A stretch of DNA of 64,000 bases from Variovorax ginsengisoli (GCF_030486595.1 NZ_JAUJZH010000007.1:225570-289569), one strand, 5' to 3'. Counted from the stretch's first letter, positions 54,642 through 63,569 are shown. The notes: generated by a model from the letters alone, not told the origin. Made by a program: numbers and translations.

Positions 54642-56057
54642 TCACAAAGAATAATACATGTCGAACTCGACCGGGTGCGTCGCCATGCGGAAGCGCGTCA
54701 CTTCCTGCATCTTGAGGTCGATGTAGGCATCGATGTACGAGTCGGTGAACACGCCGCCCTTGGTCAGGAAGGCACGGTCCTTGTCGAGGTACTCGAGCGC
54801 CTGGTCGAGGCTGTGGCAGACGGTCGGGATCAGCGCGTCTTCTTCCGGCGGCAGGTGGTACAGGTCCTTGCTGGCGGCTTCGCCCGGATGGATCTTGTTC
54901 TCGACGCCGTCGAGGCCGGCCATCAGCAGCGCCGCGAAGCCCAGGTACGGGTTCATCAGCGGGTCCGGGAAGCGGGCTTCGACGCGGCGGCCCTTCGGGT
55001 TCGCCACGAACGGGATGCGGATCGAGGCCGAGCGGTTCTTGGCCGAATAGGCCAGCTTGACCGGGGCTTCGAAGCCGGGCACCAGGCGCTTGTAGCTGTT
55101 GGTGCCGGGGTTCGTGATGGCGTTCAGCGCGCGGGCGTGCTTGATGATGCCGCCGATGTAGTGCAGCGCGAAGTCGCTCAGGCCGGCGTAGCCGTCGCCT
55201 GCAAACAGGTTCTTGCCGTCCTTCCAGACCGACTGGTGCACGTGCATGCCCGAGCCGTTGTCGCCGACGATCGGCTTCGGCATGAAGGTGGCGGTCTTGC
55301 CGTAGGCGTGGGCCACATTGTGGATCACGTACTTCTGCAGTTGGACCCAGTCGGCGCGCTGGATCAGCGTGCTGAACTTGGTGCCGAGCTCCATCTGGCC
55401 GGCGTTGGCCACTTCATGGTGATGCACTTCGACCGGGATGCCCAGCGATTCGAGCACCAGGCACATCTCGGAGCGCATGTCCTGGAAGCTGTCGACCGGG
55501 GGCACCGGGAAGTAGCCGCCCTTGACCGCGGGCCGGTGGCCGGTGTTGCCGTGCTCGAATTCCTTGCCGGTGTTCCAGGCGGCTTCTTCGGACTCGATCT
55601 TCACGAAGCAGCCGGACATGTCGTTCGACCAGCGCACGCCGTCGAAGACGAAGAATTCGGGTTCCGGTCCGAAGAAGGCGGTGTCGCCGAGGCCCGAGGC
55701 CTTCATGTAGGCTTCGGCGCGCTTGGCCAGCGAGCGCGGGTCGCGTTCGTAGGGCTTGCCGTCCGACGGATCGACCACGTCGCAGGTCAGGATCATCGTC
55801 GTTTCTTCGAAGAACGGATCGATGTTGGCCGTGTTCGGATCGGGCATGAGCTGCATGTCCGACGCTTCGATGCCCTTCCAACCGGCGATCGAGGAGCCAT
55901 CGAATGCGTGGCCCGAAGTGAACTTGTCTTCATCGAACGCGGAAACGGGCACGGTCACGTGCTGCTCTTTGCCGCGGGTGTCGGTGAAGCGGAAATCGAC
56001 GAACTTGACCTCGTTTTCCTTCACGAGTTTGAGTACGTCGGCGACGGTCTTGGCCAT
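54642..56057 (-). CDS. glnA: Glutamine synthetase, type I
   Basis: The enzyme makes glutamine from glutamate, ammonia and ATP. The 471 residues match the GSI-beta type. Motifs include [30 protein letters not shown], the ammonium/Glu region [40 protein letters not shown] and the adenylylation site [10 protein letters not shown], whose Tyr is the GlnE target. The start has a good AGGAG. A sigma-54 promoter is at 56107-56122, consistent with NtrC control. Confidence 0.98.
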   Translation of the reverse strand: MAKTVADVLKLVKENEVKFVDFRFTDTRGKEQHVTVPVSAFDEDKFTSGHAFDGSSIAGWKGIEASDMQLMPDPNTANIDPFFEETTMILTCDVVDPSDGKPYERDPRSLAKRAEAYMKASGLGDTAFFGPEPEFFVFDGVRWSNDMSGCFVKIESEEAAWNTGKEFEHGNTGHRPAVKGGYFPVPPVDSFQDMRSEMCLVLESLGIPVEVHHHEVANAGQMELGTKFSTLIQRADWVQLQKYVIHNVAHAYGKTATFMPKPIVGDNGSGMHVHQSVWKDGKNLFAGDGYAGLSDFALHYIGGIIKHARALNAITNPGTNSYKRLVPGFEAPVKLAYSAKNRSASIRIPFVANPKGRRVEARFPDPLMNPYLGFAALLMAGLDGVENKIHPGEAASKDLYHLPPEEDALIPTVCHSLDQALEYLDKDRAFLTKGGVFTDSYIDAYIDLKMQEVTRFRMATHPVEFDMYYSL

Positions 56058-56106
56058 CAGGTTCTCCTTGGTATGGACAGGGGGTTGGAAGTACGGGAAT
56101 TCAGGA

Positions 56107-56122
56107 TGCAGTTTCTATGCCA
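56107..56122 (-). promoter_or_regulatory. Sigma-54 promoter of glnA
   Basis: On the minus strand TGGCATAGAAACTGCA fits TGGCAC-N5-TTGC with GG and GC 10 bases apart. It lies 50 bp upstream of the glnA start. Sigma-54/NtrC control of glnA is established in proteobacteria, and ntrBC is 2 kb away. Confidence 0.72.
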
Positions 56123-56198
56123 TTGTCACAGCGGCCGGGAGCGCCTCGGCGCCCCGGGCAACCCCCAAAACAAGGCAAGTTGTAACCAAATTGGTGCG

Positions 56199-56216
56199 TG
56201 GTGCGTCAACGCACCA
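56199..56216 (-). promoter_or_regulatory. Palindrome upstream of glnA, possible enhancer
   Basis: TGGTGCGT-CA-ACGCACCA is a perfect 8-bp dyad about 110 bp upstream of the predicted glnA start site, the usual distance of NtrC enhancers. Its half-sites point the opposite way to the NtrC consensus (GCACC...GGTGC), so the NtrC assignment is doubtful. It overlaps the last codons of the MoCF gene. Confidence 0.3.
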
Positions 56217-57006
56217 TTTCGGGGCCAAGCCGCGCATCAAAGCCGTGCAGACCGGCCAGCAGCTGGCCGTAGGCGGCTTCGACCCGGCTCGCATCGCCCT
56301 TGACGCCGAGTTCGATGTGGCGTCCGTGCTGCGGGTGGTCGACGCTCGGCAGGCTGAACACCTTGATGCCGGGATGGTCGCGCTCGACCGCCTGCATGAG
56401 CGGCGTCAGGGTCGCCTCCATGGCGCCGTAGACGATCACCGATTTTTCGCCGGCGCGGCCGCGCGCGAACAGGCCGGCGTAGCGGCCGTCGAGCACCGAT
56501 TCGATCATCGGCCAGGCCATCACCGGGAAGCCGGGCACGAAGTGGACGTCGCCGACGCTGAAGCCGGGGATCTTGTTGTAGGTGTTCGGAATGATCTTGG
56601 CGCCGAGCGGGAACACGCCCATGTTCAGGCGGTGGACGTTGTCCGGGCGGTCGGGCTCGTAGACCGTGCCCTGCTCGCGCGCCGTGTCCTGCATGCGCTC
56701 GCGGATCAGTGCCTCGGCTTCGGGATGCAGCGCCAGCGGCACGCCCAGGGCGGCCGCCGCGCACTGGCGCGTGTGGTCGTCGGGCGTGGCGCCGATGCCG
56801 CCGGTCGAGAACACGATGTCGCCCGACGCGAAGGCCCGGCCCAGCGCGGCCGTGATGCGCACCGGCACGTCGCCCACGTATTCGGCCCAGCCGAGTTCGA
56901 GACCGCGCTCGGCCAGCAGCTCGATGACCTTGGGCATGTGCTTGTCGATGCGCTTGCCGGACAGGATTTCGTCGCCGACGACGATCAGACCGAAAGAACG
57001 GCTCAT
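56206..57006 (-). CDS. Competence/damage-inducible CinA-like molybdopterin-binding domain protein
   Basis: The 266-residue protein contains only the MoCF-type domain (LIVVGDEILSGKRIDKH, FSTGGIGATPDDHTRQ, VHFVPGFPVMAWPM) and lacks the C-terminal nicotinamide-nucleotide amidase of full CinA. Stand-alone forms are common and their function is unclear. The start at 57006 (MSRSFG) has GGAG upstream and overlaps the stop of the EI24 gene by 4 bp. Confidence 0.88.
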   Translation of the reverse strand: MSRSFGLIVVGDEILSGKRIDKHMPKVIELLAERGLELGWAEYVGDVPVRITAALGRAFASGDIVFSTGGIGATPDDHTRQCAAAALGVPLALHPEAEALIRERMQDTAREQGTVYEPDRPDNVHRLNMGVFPLGAKIIPNTYNKIPGFSVGDVHFVPGFPVMAWPMIESVLDGRYAGLFARGRAGEKSVIVYGAMEATLTPLMQAVERDHPGIKVFSLPSVDHPQHGRHIELGVKGDASRVEAAYGQLLAGLHGFDARLGPEMVR

Positions 57007-57875
57007 GGGGCACTCCATTGGCTCGCGGCCGCGCTGGCATCCAGCACTTCGACCGCGGAAGAAGAAACGGCGGCCGCGGCACGCTGCGCCCGCAACTGGG
57101 CCAGCGCATCGAGGCAATAGTGGGCGAACCACAGCGCCGAGAAGGCGAACACAAGGGTATAGATCCAGATGGCCAGCGGCGCCAGCACGAAGAAGGCGGC
57201 GGCGAACAAGAGGCCTGAAGCCCAGACGATGCTCGGCGCCGCGCCGAGGTAGCCGCACAGCACGCCGATGCCCAGCAGCGGCAGGCGGTGGGTGCGCAGC
57301 AGCGTGTCGCGCTCCTCGGGGCTGGCGTGCTCGGCCAGCGCGTCGAAGCTCATCACGCGGTAGGTCAGCCAGCCCCAGATCAACGGCGGAAGGATCAGCA
57401 CCAGCGGCGGAATCAGCCACAGCGGCATCGACACCACCAGCGCCAACAGCGCCAGCACCGTGAGGCCGATCGAACGGGCCATGCTGCCGAAGAAAGAGGC
57501 GCCCTTCTTCTGCTCCAGGCTGGCGAAGCGCCGCTCGGCCACCAGCCGGGTGAGCGCCGGCGCCATGATGCCGGCCACGATCAGCAGCGACACCACGACG
57601 ATCAGCGGCGTGGCGGCGAAGACCACCACCAGCGGCGCCAGCGCGGCCGTGACGTCGCCGGAGAAGAAGCGGCCAATCCAGCCCCAGAAGCCGGCCAGCA
57701 GGGGCCAGGCATCGAGCGCCGAGCGGGTCCAGGCCACCGCGGCGTCCCAGTAGAAATAGCCGAGCACCGTCGCCAGCGCGATCATCAGGCCGAGCGGCAG
57801 CAGCGACTGCACGATCACCCGCGGGTGCAGGCAGTAGGCGACCGCGCGCCAGAAGGAATCGAGGAGAAGACGCAT
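57003..57875 (-). CDS. EI24/CysZ-like membrane protein
   Basis: The 290-residue inner-membrane protein has about six hydrophobic helices and the EI24-domain pattern, with LLPLGLMIALATVLGYFYWD and SMPLWLIPPLVLILPPLIWGWLTYRVM. CysZ proteins of this family carry sulfate, but no cysteine-biosynthesis gene is next to it, so a transport role is only possible. It is translationally coupled to the MoCF-domain gene. Confidence 0.82.
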   Translation of the reverse strand: MRLLLDSFWRAVAYCLHPRVIVQSLLPLGLMIALATVLGYFYWDAAVAWTRSALDAWPLLAGFWGWIGRFFSGDVTAALAPLVVVFAATPLIVVVSLLIVAGIMAPALTRLVAERRFASLEQKKGASFFGSMARSIGLTVLALLALVVSMPLWLIPPLVLILPPLIWGWLTYRVMSFDALAEHASPEERDTLLRTHRLPLLGIGVLCGYLGAAPSIVWASGLLFAAAFFVLAPLAIWIYTLVFAFSALWFAHYCLDALAQLRAQRAAAAVSSSAVEVLDASAAASQWSAP

Positions 57876-57914
57876 CGGGTGCCGAGGATAACGCCAGCGG
57901 GTGACCGCGGCGCC

Positions 57915-58886
57915 TCAATCCCTGCCGACCAGGCGCCGCAGCCCGAGCCATTGCTGGGCCCAGAAGCCGCGCCCGTAGTCGCGCACCCGGCCACTCGCAT
58001 CGGGCTCGACCTGGTCGCGGATGCCGGTGGCGTCGTAGCGGTCTTCGAAGTTGACGCTCCGAAAGAGCATGTCCCACCAGGGCAGCAGCACGCCGAAATT
58101 GTGGCCTCCCAAGGTCTTCGGTCCCTGGGACTCGTGCCCGATGCCGATCGCGTGGTGCACCCGATGGAAGCGCGGGCTGATCCACAGGCGCTCGCCGATG
58201 GCGCCGAAGCCGAGGCGCAGGTTGGCATGCTGCAGGCTCTCGCTGAGCTGGGTGAAAGCGACGATCGCGATGAACTGCCCCGGCGCGACGCCGATCAGCT
58301 GCGCCACGAGGACGATGATCGCGTCGTGGATCAGGTCGTCGAGCAGGTGGTTGCGGTTGTCGCTCCACATCGTCATCTGGCGCTGCGAGTGGTGCAGCGA
58401 ATGCAGCGCCCACCACCAGCGGAAGCGATGCTGGCCGCGGTGGATCAGGTACTCGACGAAGTCCAGCACGACCAGGTAGATCGCGAACGCGATCCAGGGC
58501 ACGTCGGTCACGCCGGGCCAGAGTTCGTCCAGGTGCATGCTGCCCCAGCCGGCCGCGCGCGCCGCCCCCAGCAGGTCGTCGAACAGCGGCTGCACGGCGA
58601 AGAACATGGCCAGCCGGAACAGCCCGAGCCGGTGGATCAGCGTGTAGAGGATGTCGGTGCGGATCGCGCGCCGGTCGACCACCGGCTCGGCCGGCCGCCA
58701 GCGCTGCAGCGGCCCGATGACCGCGACCAGCACCGCGATCTGGATCAGGCCGACCAGCAGCCAGCCGGTGGCGTCGAAGGCATCCTCGACCCAGCCGCCC
58801 AGGCCGATGGCATAGACCAGCGGCTGGACGGCGGCCTCGAACAGCCATTGCTGCAAGGACGAGAAGAGGTCGGTGAGCCAATCCAT
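57915..58886 (-). CDS. Sterol desaturase / fatty acid hydroxylase family protein
   Basis: The 323-residue membrane protein has helices in the first half and the three His boxes that bind a di-iron centre: HRGQH, HSLHHSQ and RVHHA. The family introduces hydroxyl groups or double bonds into lipids using oxygen. The lipid substrate is unknown. It lies 31 bp downstream of the polysaccharide deacetylase gene on the same strand. Confidence 0.9.
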   Translation of the reverse strand: MDWLTDLFSSLQQWLFEAAVQPLVYAIGLGGWVEDAFDATGWLLVGLIQIAVLVAVIGPLQRWRPAEPVVDRRAIRTDILYTLIHRLGLFRLAMFFAVQPLFDDLLGAARAAGWGSMHLDELWPGVTDVPWIAFAIYLVVLDFVEYLIHRGQHRFRWWWALHSLHHSQRQMTMWSDNRNHLLDDLIHDAIIVLVAQLIGVAPGQFIAIVAFTQLSESLQHANLRLGFGAIGERLWISPRFHRVHHAIGIGHESQGPKTLGGHNFGVLLPWWDMLFRSVNFEDRYDATGIRDQVEPDASGRVRDYGRGFWAQQWLGLRRLVGRD

Positions 58887-58917
58887 CTGCGTGCGATCCG
58901 CGGGAACGACCGAAGGT

Positions 58918-59832
58918 TCAGGAATGGGCCGCGATCCAGGCGCGGTAGGCCGGATGCTGGCGCAGCGTCTCGAAACAGAAGCCGCGGGCCTTGAGGCCGA
59001 CGATCAGCGGCTCGAGGTCGGCCGGCGCCCACGGGTCCTTGCGCGACCAGATGCCCAGGTGCGCGAGCAGGATGTCGCCGGGCTGGATCTTGTCGAGCGC
59101 CTGGGCCAGCAGCTGCGCGTTGCTGTAGGTCTCGCTCGGCAGTTCGTCGCCCAGGAAGCCGGCCGGCGCCCAGGCCACGTGCTCGAAGCCGCAGGCCTTG
59201 GCGGCCGCCAGCAGCTTGGGCGAGGTCTTGCCGCCCGGCGCGCGGAACAGCGGCAGCGGCTTCTTGCCCGTGATGAGCTGCAGCCGCTCGGAGGACTTGG
59301 CGACATTGGCGCAGTATTCGGCGGCGCTCCAGGTGAACTCGCGGCCGGCGAGGGCGCCGGCCGTCGGGCGGATCCGGAAGCGCGGCTCGACGCCCTTGAT
59401 GTCGCCGCGCCAGTAGGCATGGTCGTAGGTGTGGGAGGCGAACTCGTGGCCCTCGGCCGCCCTCGCCTTCCACCACGGCGCCCAATGGTTGTCGAGGCTG
59501 TCGCCGTCGGTCTGGGTGCGCTCGGCGGCGGCGAAGAAGGTCACGCGGACGTCCTGCCGCTTGAGCACCTCGGCCACCAGCGGCGCAATGCCCATGTGGC
59601 CGGTATCGAAGGTCAGGTAGACCGGCTTGGCGCAGGCCTGGGCCAGCGCCTGGCCCGAGACGGCCGCGCAGGCCGCCAGCAGCAATGTTCCGGCGGCAAG
59701 CCTAGGCCGGCGCCGGGCCGCCAGCGCGGCGAAGTCCGCGCTTCGCGCAGACTGGCGGCCTGCTGACTCCCCCTCGGGGGGCAGCGACCCACACGCAGTG
59801 GGGGAGCGTGGGGGCCATTCAGGACTTGGCAT
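58918..59832 (-). CDS. Polysaccharide deacetylase family protein
   Basis: The NodB-like domain starts with the metal motif YLTFDTGHMG, has HTYDHAYWR (HxxxH-type ligands) and LFRAPGGKTSP, and ends LLAHLGIWSRKDP, so it is a carbohydrate esterase 4 protein, probably exported: a signal peptide LAAGTLLLAACAAVSGQALA is visible at about residues 45-64. The ATG at 59832 overlaps the upstream gene by 14 bp but then reads about 45 residues through an intergenic repeat. No other ATG precedes the signal peptide, so either this extension is translated or a non-ATG start near 59705 is used. Confidence 0.82.
   Translation of the reverse strand: MPSPEWPPRSPTACGSLPPEGESAGRQSARSADFAALAARRRPRLAAGTLLLAACAAVSGQALAQACAKPVYLTFDTGHMGIAPLVAEVLKRQDVRVTFFAAAERTQTDGDSLDNHWAPWWKARAAEGHEFASHTYDHAYWRGDIKGVEPRFRIRPTAGALAGREFTWSAAEYCANVAKSSERLQLITGKKPLPLFRAPGGKTSPKLLAAAKACGFEHVAWAPAGFLGDELPSETYSNAQLLAQALDKIQPGDILLAHLGIWSRKDPWAPADLEPLIVGLKARGFCFETLRQHPAYRAWIAAHS
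59701..59815 (-). repeat. Intergenic repeat captured inside the 5' end of the deacetylase gene
   Basis: On the minus strand the outer parts of the 335-414 repeat are recognisable: GGCCCCCACGCTC...ACTGCGTGT...GCTGCCCCCCGAGGGGG at one end and CGGCCCGGCGCCGGC at the other, with a different hairpin-forming middle. It begins 4 bp after the stop of the beta-propeller gene. Confidence 0.7.
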
Positions 59833-60808
59833 GGTCGAGCGTCCATACCCCGTGCGGCGACCGGCCGACGTTCACCTGCCGCACCACCTTGCGGCTCGCC
59901 AGGTCGACCACGCTGAGCTTCTTGGCCCAGCGCGAGGTCACGTAGAGCGTCTTGCCGTCGGCCGAGACGTCCATGCAGTCGGGTCCGCCGGGCACCGGGT
60001 AGGTGTCGGTCACCTGCAGCGTCGCGAGGTCGATGCGGCTGATGGTGTTGGCCACCCGGTTGCTGACGAACACGCTGCGGCCGCCGTCGCCGGCGGCGCG
60101 GAAGGCATGGGCGCCCTTGCCGGTCGGGATCTTGCCGACCAGCTTGGGCTGGGCGCCCGCGACGTCGAACACCTGCACGCCATCGCTGCCGGTCAGGCCC
60201 ACCAGCAGCGTCTTGCCGTCGTGGATGCCGAAGATGTCTGCCGGCATCGGGCCGGTCGCGGTGCGCCAGCGGATGGTCTGCGTCGCCAGGTCGACCGCGA
60301 TCAGTTCGTCGCTGTCCTGCATCGAGACATAGGCCGTGGTGCTCTTGCCGTCGATCCAGATGTGGCTGGGCGTCTTGCCGGTCGGGATGCGCTTGACCAG
60401 CTTGGGCTCCTTGCCGTCCCAGCGGTAGACGTCGACGTGGTTCAGGCGGTTGCCCGCAGTGACGAACCACTTCATGTCGGGCGAGAAGCGCAGGTGGTAC
60501 GGGTCGATGATCCCGTAGACCACGCGCTGCACCTCGGCCGTGCGCGGATCGAGGAAGGTCAGCGAGTCACCGGCCGAGTTGGCCACGATCAGCGAATGCT
60601 CATCGGGCGCGAGGTAGAGGTGGTGAGGCTCCTTGCCGGTCGGGATGCGCGTCTTCTCGGTCCAGCCGGTGGGCTCGATCACGCTGACGGTGGCGTCGAG
60701 GGAGTTGAGCACGAAGACCGGCGGGGGTTCGGCGGCCTGGGAAGACACCGACGCGCAGACAAACAAAAAGGCCGCGAAACGGCCCGTCAGGTAGGAAATG
60801 GAGCGCAA
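59819..60808 (-). CDS. Periplasmic YncE-like beta-propeller protein
   Basis: The 329-residue protein has a signal peptide (SYLTGRFAAFLFVCASVSSQA) and seven repeats of about 45 residues with the pattern xPTGxxPxHxxxxxDGKxxYVxxxxxxxVxVxD, forming a seven-bladed propeller (for example RIPTGKTPSHIWIDGKSTTA, GKIPTGKGAHAF). The family includes YncE and quinoprotein-associated surface-layer-like proteins. The ligand is unknown. A hairpin with a U tract lies within its signal-peptide codons. Confidence 0.88.
   Translation of the reverse strand: MRSISYLTGRFAAFLFVCASVSSQAAEPPPVFVLNSLDATVSVIEPTGWTEKTRIPTGKEPHHLYLAPDEHSLIVANSAGDSLTFLDPRTAEVQRVVYGIIDPYHLRFSPDMKWFVTAGNRLNHVDVYRWDGKEPKLVKRIPTGKTPSHIWIDGKSTTAYVSMQDSDELIAVDLATQTIRWRTATGPMPADIFGIHDGKTLLVGLTGSDGVQVFDVAGAQPKLVGKIPTGKGAHAFRAAGDGGRSVFVSNRVANTISRIDLATLQVTDTYPVPGGPDCMDVSADGKTLYVTSRWAKKLSVVDLASRKVVRQVNVGRSPHGVWTLDHAKS
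60765..60784 (-). terminator. Terminator-like hairpin inside the propeller gene's signal-peptide region
   Basis: On the minus strand GGCCG-TTTCG-CGGCC is followed by TTTTTGTTT. The stem is only 5 bp. It lies 24-44 bases into the coding sequence and 55 bp after rsuA, so it may be the rsuA terminator or an attenuator of the propeller gene. Confidence 0.4.
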
Positions 60809-60838
60809 GGGAGGAGTTCCGGACGAAGACTGGCTATC

Positions 60839-61597
60839 TTAACGACCCACACCCACCGTTGGCTGACCGCCGCGCGCGCTGCGCAGGCCTTCGACTTGAT
60901 CCGCGTCAAGCCAGCGCCACTGGCCGGGCGCCAGGTCGTCCGGCAGCGCCAGTTGCCCGATGCGCGAGCGATGCAGCGCCTCGACCCGGTTGCCGACCGC
61001 CGCCAGCATGCGTTTGACCTGGTGGTACTTGCCTTCGGTCAAGGTCAGGCTCAGCTGCAGCGGGCCGGTGGCCTCGCAGGCGGCGGCCCGGACCGGCTTC
61101 GGGTCGTCGTCGAGCACCACGCCAGCCAGCAGCCGGTCGATCTGGCCCGGGTCGACCGGATGCTTGGTCGTGACCTCGTAGACCTTCGGCACATGGTGCT
61201 TCGGAGACCCCATCCGATGGATGAACTGGCCGTCGTCGGTCAGCAGCAGCAGGCCCGTGGTGTCCTGGTCGAGGCGACCGATCGCCTGCACGCCCTGCAC
61301 GGCCCCCTTGTTCGGCCGCAGCCGCAGCGGCGAAGGCAGCAGCGTGTAGATGCTCGGGTAGGTCGACGGCTTCTGGGAGCATTCGGTGCCGGCCGGCTTG
61401 TGCAGCATCAGGTAGGCCTTCTCGTGGTACGCCCAGGCAGTGCCCTGGACCGTGAAGTGCAGGCCTTCGGTGGCCAGGTCCGCCCCGGGATCGGCGACCG
61501 GGGCGCCGTCGATCGTGACGAAGCCCTGCTGGACCAGGCCGGCGCACACGCGCCGGGTGCCGAAGCCCTGGGTGTAGAGAATTTCTTCGATATGCAT
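60839..61597 (-). CDS. rsuA: 16S rRNA pseudouridine(516) synthase
   Basis: The 252-residue enzyme modifies uridine 516 of 16S rRNA. It has an N-terminal S4 RNA-binding domain (about 1-50), the family motif LMLHKPAGTECS and the catalytic Asp in GRLDQDTTGLLLLT. YHQVKRMLAAVGN and LHRSRIGQL are typical of the RsuA/RluE group. It is on the same strand as ggt, the start being 1 bp before the ggt stop codon region. Confidence 0.92.
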   Translation of the reverse strand: MHIEEILYTQGFGTRRVCAGLVQQGFVTIDGAPVADPGADLATEGLHFTVQGTAWAYHEKAYLMLHKPAGTECSQKPSTYPSIYTLLPSPLRLRPNKGAVQGVQAIGRLDQDTTGLLLLTDDGQFIHRMGSPKHHVPKVYEVTTKHPVDPGQIDRLLAGVVLDDDPKPVRAAACEATGPLQLSLTLTEGKYHQVKRMLAAVGNRVEALHRSRIGQLALPDDLAPGQWRWLDADQVEGLRSARGGQPTVGVGR

Positions 61598-63376
61598 TCA
61601 GTAGCCGAGCGCAAGGCCGGTGTTGCGGCGCGGATCGTTGGCGCCATAGAAGCGGTTGGCGCCCACCGGCCGGCCCCCCAGCGTGGGCGCGCCGACCAGG
61701 ATCGCCGCCAGGTGGTTGGCGGGCTGGGCCTCGCCGAATTCGTGGCCCATGTCGACCAGGATCTTGCGGGTGTCCGGCGACAGTGCGAAAGGCTCGACGT
61801 TGGTCACGTCCGGCATCCACTGCTGGTGAAAGCGCGGCGCGTCAACGGCTTCCTGTACGTCCATGCCGTAGTCGACCAGGTTCAGGATGCTGTGGAGCAC
61901 CGTCGTGATGATGCGGCTGCCGCCCGGCGTGCCGACCACCAGCACCGGCCGCCCGTCCCGCGAGACGATGGTCGGGCTCATCGAGCTCAGGGGCCGCTTG
62001 GCAGGCGCGATCGCGTTGGCCTCGCCCTGGATCAGCCCGTACATGTTGGGTTCGCCCGACTTCGACGTGAAGTCGTCCATCTCGTTGTTGAGCAGCACGC
62101 CGGTGCCTGCCGCCATGACCTTGGCGCCGAACCAGTCGTTGAGGGTGTAGGTCACCGACACCGCATTGCCCCACTGGTCGAGGATCGAATAGTGCGTGGT
62201 GTTGCTGCCTTCGTGCGGCGCGACCCCGTTGCGCAGGTCCTTGGACACGCCGGCGCGCGCCGGATCGATGGTGCTGCGGATCTTGTCGGCATAGCGCTTG
62301 TCGATCAGGCGCTCGACCGGGTTCTTCACGAAGTCCGGGTCGCCCAGCTGGCTGTTGCGGTCGACGTAGGCATGGCGCATGGCCTCGATCTGGTAGTGCA
62401 CGCCCTGGGCCGACCGGAAGCCCAGCGACTTCAGCGGGTAGCCCTCGAGGATGTTCAGCATCTCGCAGAGCACCACGCCGCCCGAACTCGGCGGCGGCGC
62501 CGAGATGACGCGATAGCCGCGGTAGCTGCACTCGATCGGAAGCAGTTCGCGCGCCTTGTACTGGTCGAGGTCGGCCTGCGTGATCAGCCCGCCCCCGGCC
62601 TGGTTCGAGGCCACGATCGCGTTGCCCACGGGCCCCTTGTAGAAGCCGTCGACCCCGTGGCGGCTGATCGCCTTCAAGGTCTTCGCCAGGTCTTTCTGGA
62701 CCAGCTTCTGGCCCACGGCGAAGGCTTCGCCCTTGTTCAGGAACACCGCCGCCGACGCCGGATCGCTGCTGAAATCGGCGGTGGCGGTCGCCAGCATGTC
62801 GATGTCGCCCTGCTGCAGCGCGAAGCCGCGTTCGGCCAGCGCGATCGCCGGCGCGACCAGCGCGCTGCGCTTCATGGTGCCGTACTGCTCGCGGGCCCGC
62901 TCGAGGCCGGCGACCGTGCCGGGCACACCGACCGCGAGGTGGCCCCGGGTGCTGAGGCCCGGAATCAGGTTGCCGGACTTGTCGAGGTACATGTCGGGCG
63001 TTGCGGCCAGCGGCGCCTTCTCGCGGAAATCCAGGAAGGTCTTGCGGCCGTCGGCTAGCTGCGCCGTCATGAATCCGCCGCCGCCGAGATTTCCGGCCGC
63101 CGGATAGACCACCGCCAGCGCGTAGCCCACCGCCACCGCGGCGTCGAACGCGTTGCCCCCGCGCTTGAGCACATTGACGCCCACCTGGGTCGCCAGGGTT
63201 TGGGCGCTCACGACCATGCCGTTCTCGGCCGTGACCGGTGCCTGCGAGGCCGCCTGCGCAAAGGCGCCGGCCCACGTGAATGCCGCTGCCACGCCCAAGC
63301 GCAGCGCCTTCGTCCAGCAGTGGCGCCGCGCAATCACGTCGCTGTGGGTCGTCAATGTCGTCTTCGATGAATCCAT
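61598..63376 (-). CDS. ggt: Gamma-glutamyltransferase
   Basis: The periplasmic enzyme cleaves glutathione and transfers the gamma-glutamyl group. The 592-residue precursor has a signal peptide (ALRLGVAAAFTWAGAFAQA), the heavy-chain motif GGNAFDAAVAVGYALAVVYP and GNLGGGGFM, and the autoprocessing nucleophile Thr in GSNTTHYSILDQWGNAVS, which starts the small subunit. PGGSRIITTVLHSILN is also typical. It is transcribed away from the ssrA remnant, with about 90 bp between. Confidence 0.95.
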   Translation of the reverse strand: MDSSKTTLTTHSDVIARRHCWTKALRLGVAAAFTWAGAFAQAASQAPVTAENGMVVSAQTLATQVGVNVLKRGGNAFDAAVAVGYALAVVYPAAGNLGGGGFMTAQLADGRKTFLDFREKAPLAATPDMYLDKSGNLIPGLSTRGHLAVGVPGTVAGLERAREQYGTMKRSALVAPAIALAERGFALQQGDIDMLATATADFSSDPASAAVFLNKGEAFAVGQKLVQKDLAKTLKAISRHGVDGFYKGPVGNAIVASNQAGGGLITQADLDQYKARELLPIECSYRGYRVISAPPPSSGGVVLCEMLNILEGYPLKSLGFRSAQGVHYQIEAMRHAYVDRNSQLGDPDFVKNPVERLIDKRYADKIRSTIDPARAGVSKDLRNGVAPHEGSNTTHYSILDQWGNAVSVTYTLNDWFGAKVMAAGTGVLLNNEMDDFTSKSGEPNMYGLIQGEANAIAPAKRPLSSMSPTIVSRDGRPVLVVGTPGGSRIITTVLHSILNLVDYGMDVQEAVDAPRFHQQWMPDVTNVEPFALSPDTRKILVDMGHEFGEAQPANHLAAILVGAPTLGGRPVGANRFYGANDPRRNTGLALGY

Positions 63377-63425
63377 GGGCCTCTTTGCACGGGACAGGGT
63401 GCCGTGGAGGGATTGGATCGCAGAT

Positions 63426-63456
63426 GCGCCGCCGATGCAAAACGCATCGGCGGCGC
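63426..63456 (-). terminator. Strong hairpin, probable former terminator of ssrA
   Basis: A perfect 13-bp stem GCGCCGCCGATGC / GCATCGGCGGCGC (63426-63438 / 63444-63456) encloses AAAAC. On the minus strand it begins 10 bases after the CCA end of the tmRNA fragment, where a terminator of ssrA would lie. There is no clean U tract. Confidence 0.55.
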
Positions 63457-63465
63457 CTTCTTGTA

Positions 63466-63492
63466 TGGTGGAGCTGGGGGGATTTGAACCCC
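63466..63492 (-). ncRNA. ssrA: 3' end of a tmRNA (ssrA) gene; attachment-site remnant
   Basis: The minus strand reads GGGGTTCAAATCCCCC followed by CAGCTCC-A-CCA: a T-loop (TTCAAAT) and the 3' acceptor strand that pairs with GGGGCUG, the 5' end of tmRNA. Homology stops at the 5' edge of the T-stem; no tag-peptide ORF or 5' end is present. Such a 27-base 3' fragment is what site-specific integration at ssrA leaves on one side of an island. Confidence 0.7.
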
Positions 63493-63569
63493 AGCGCGGC
63501 CCATTGTAATTGCGGCTTCCGGCCGTTACGTGCGAATTGCGTGCGATCCGGCTGTATGCTTATCCAGCC

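Noticed and set aside
56199..56216. Firm NtrC enhancer call
   Set aside because: The half-site orientation is opposite to the NtrC consensus, so it is kept only as an unassigned palindrome.
63466..63540. A complete tRNA gene
   Set aside because: Only the T-loop and 3' acceptor strand exist; no D-arm, anticodon arm or 5' acceptor strand follows in either direction.
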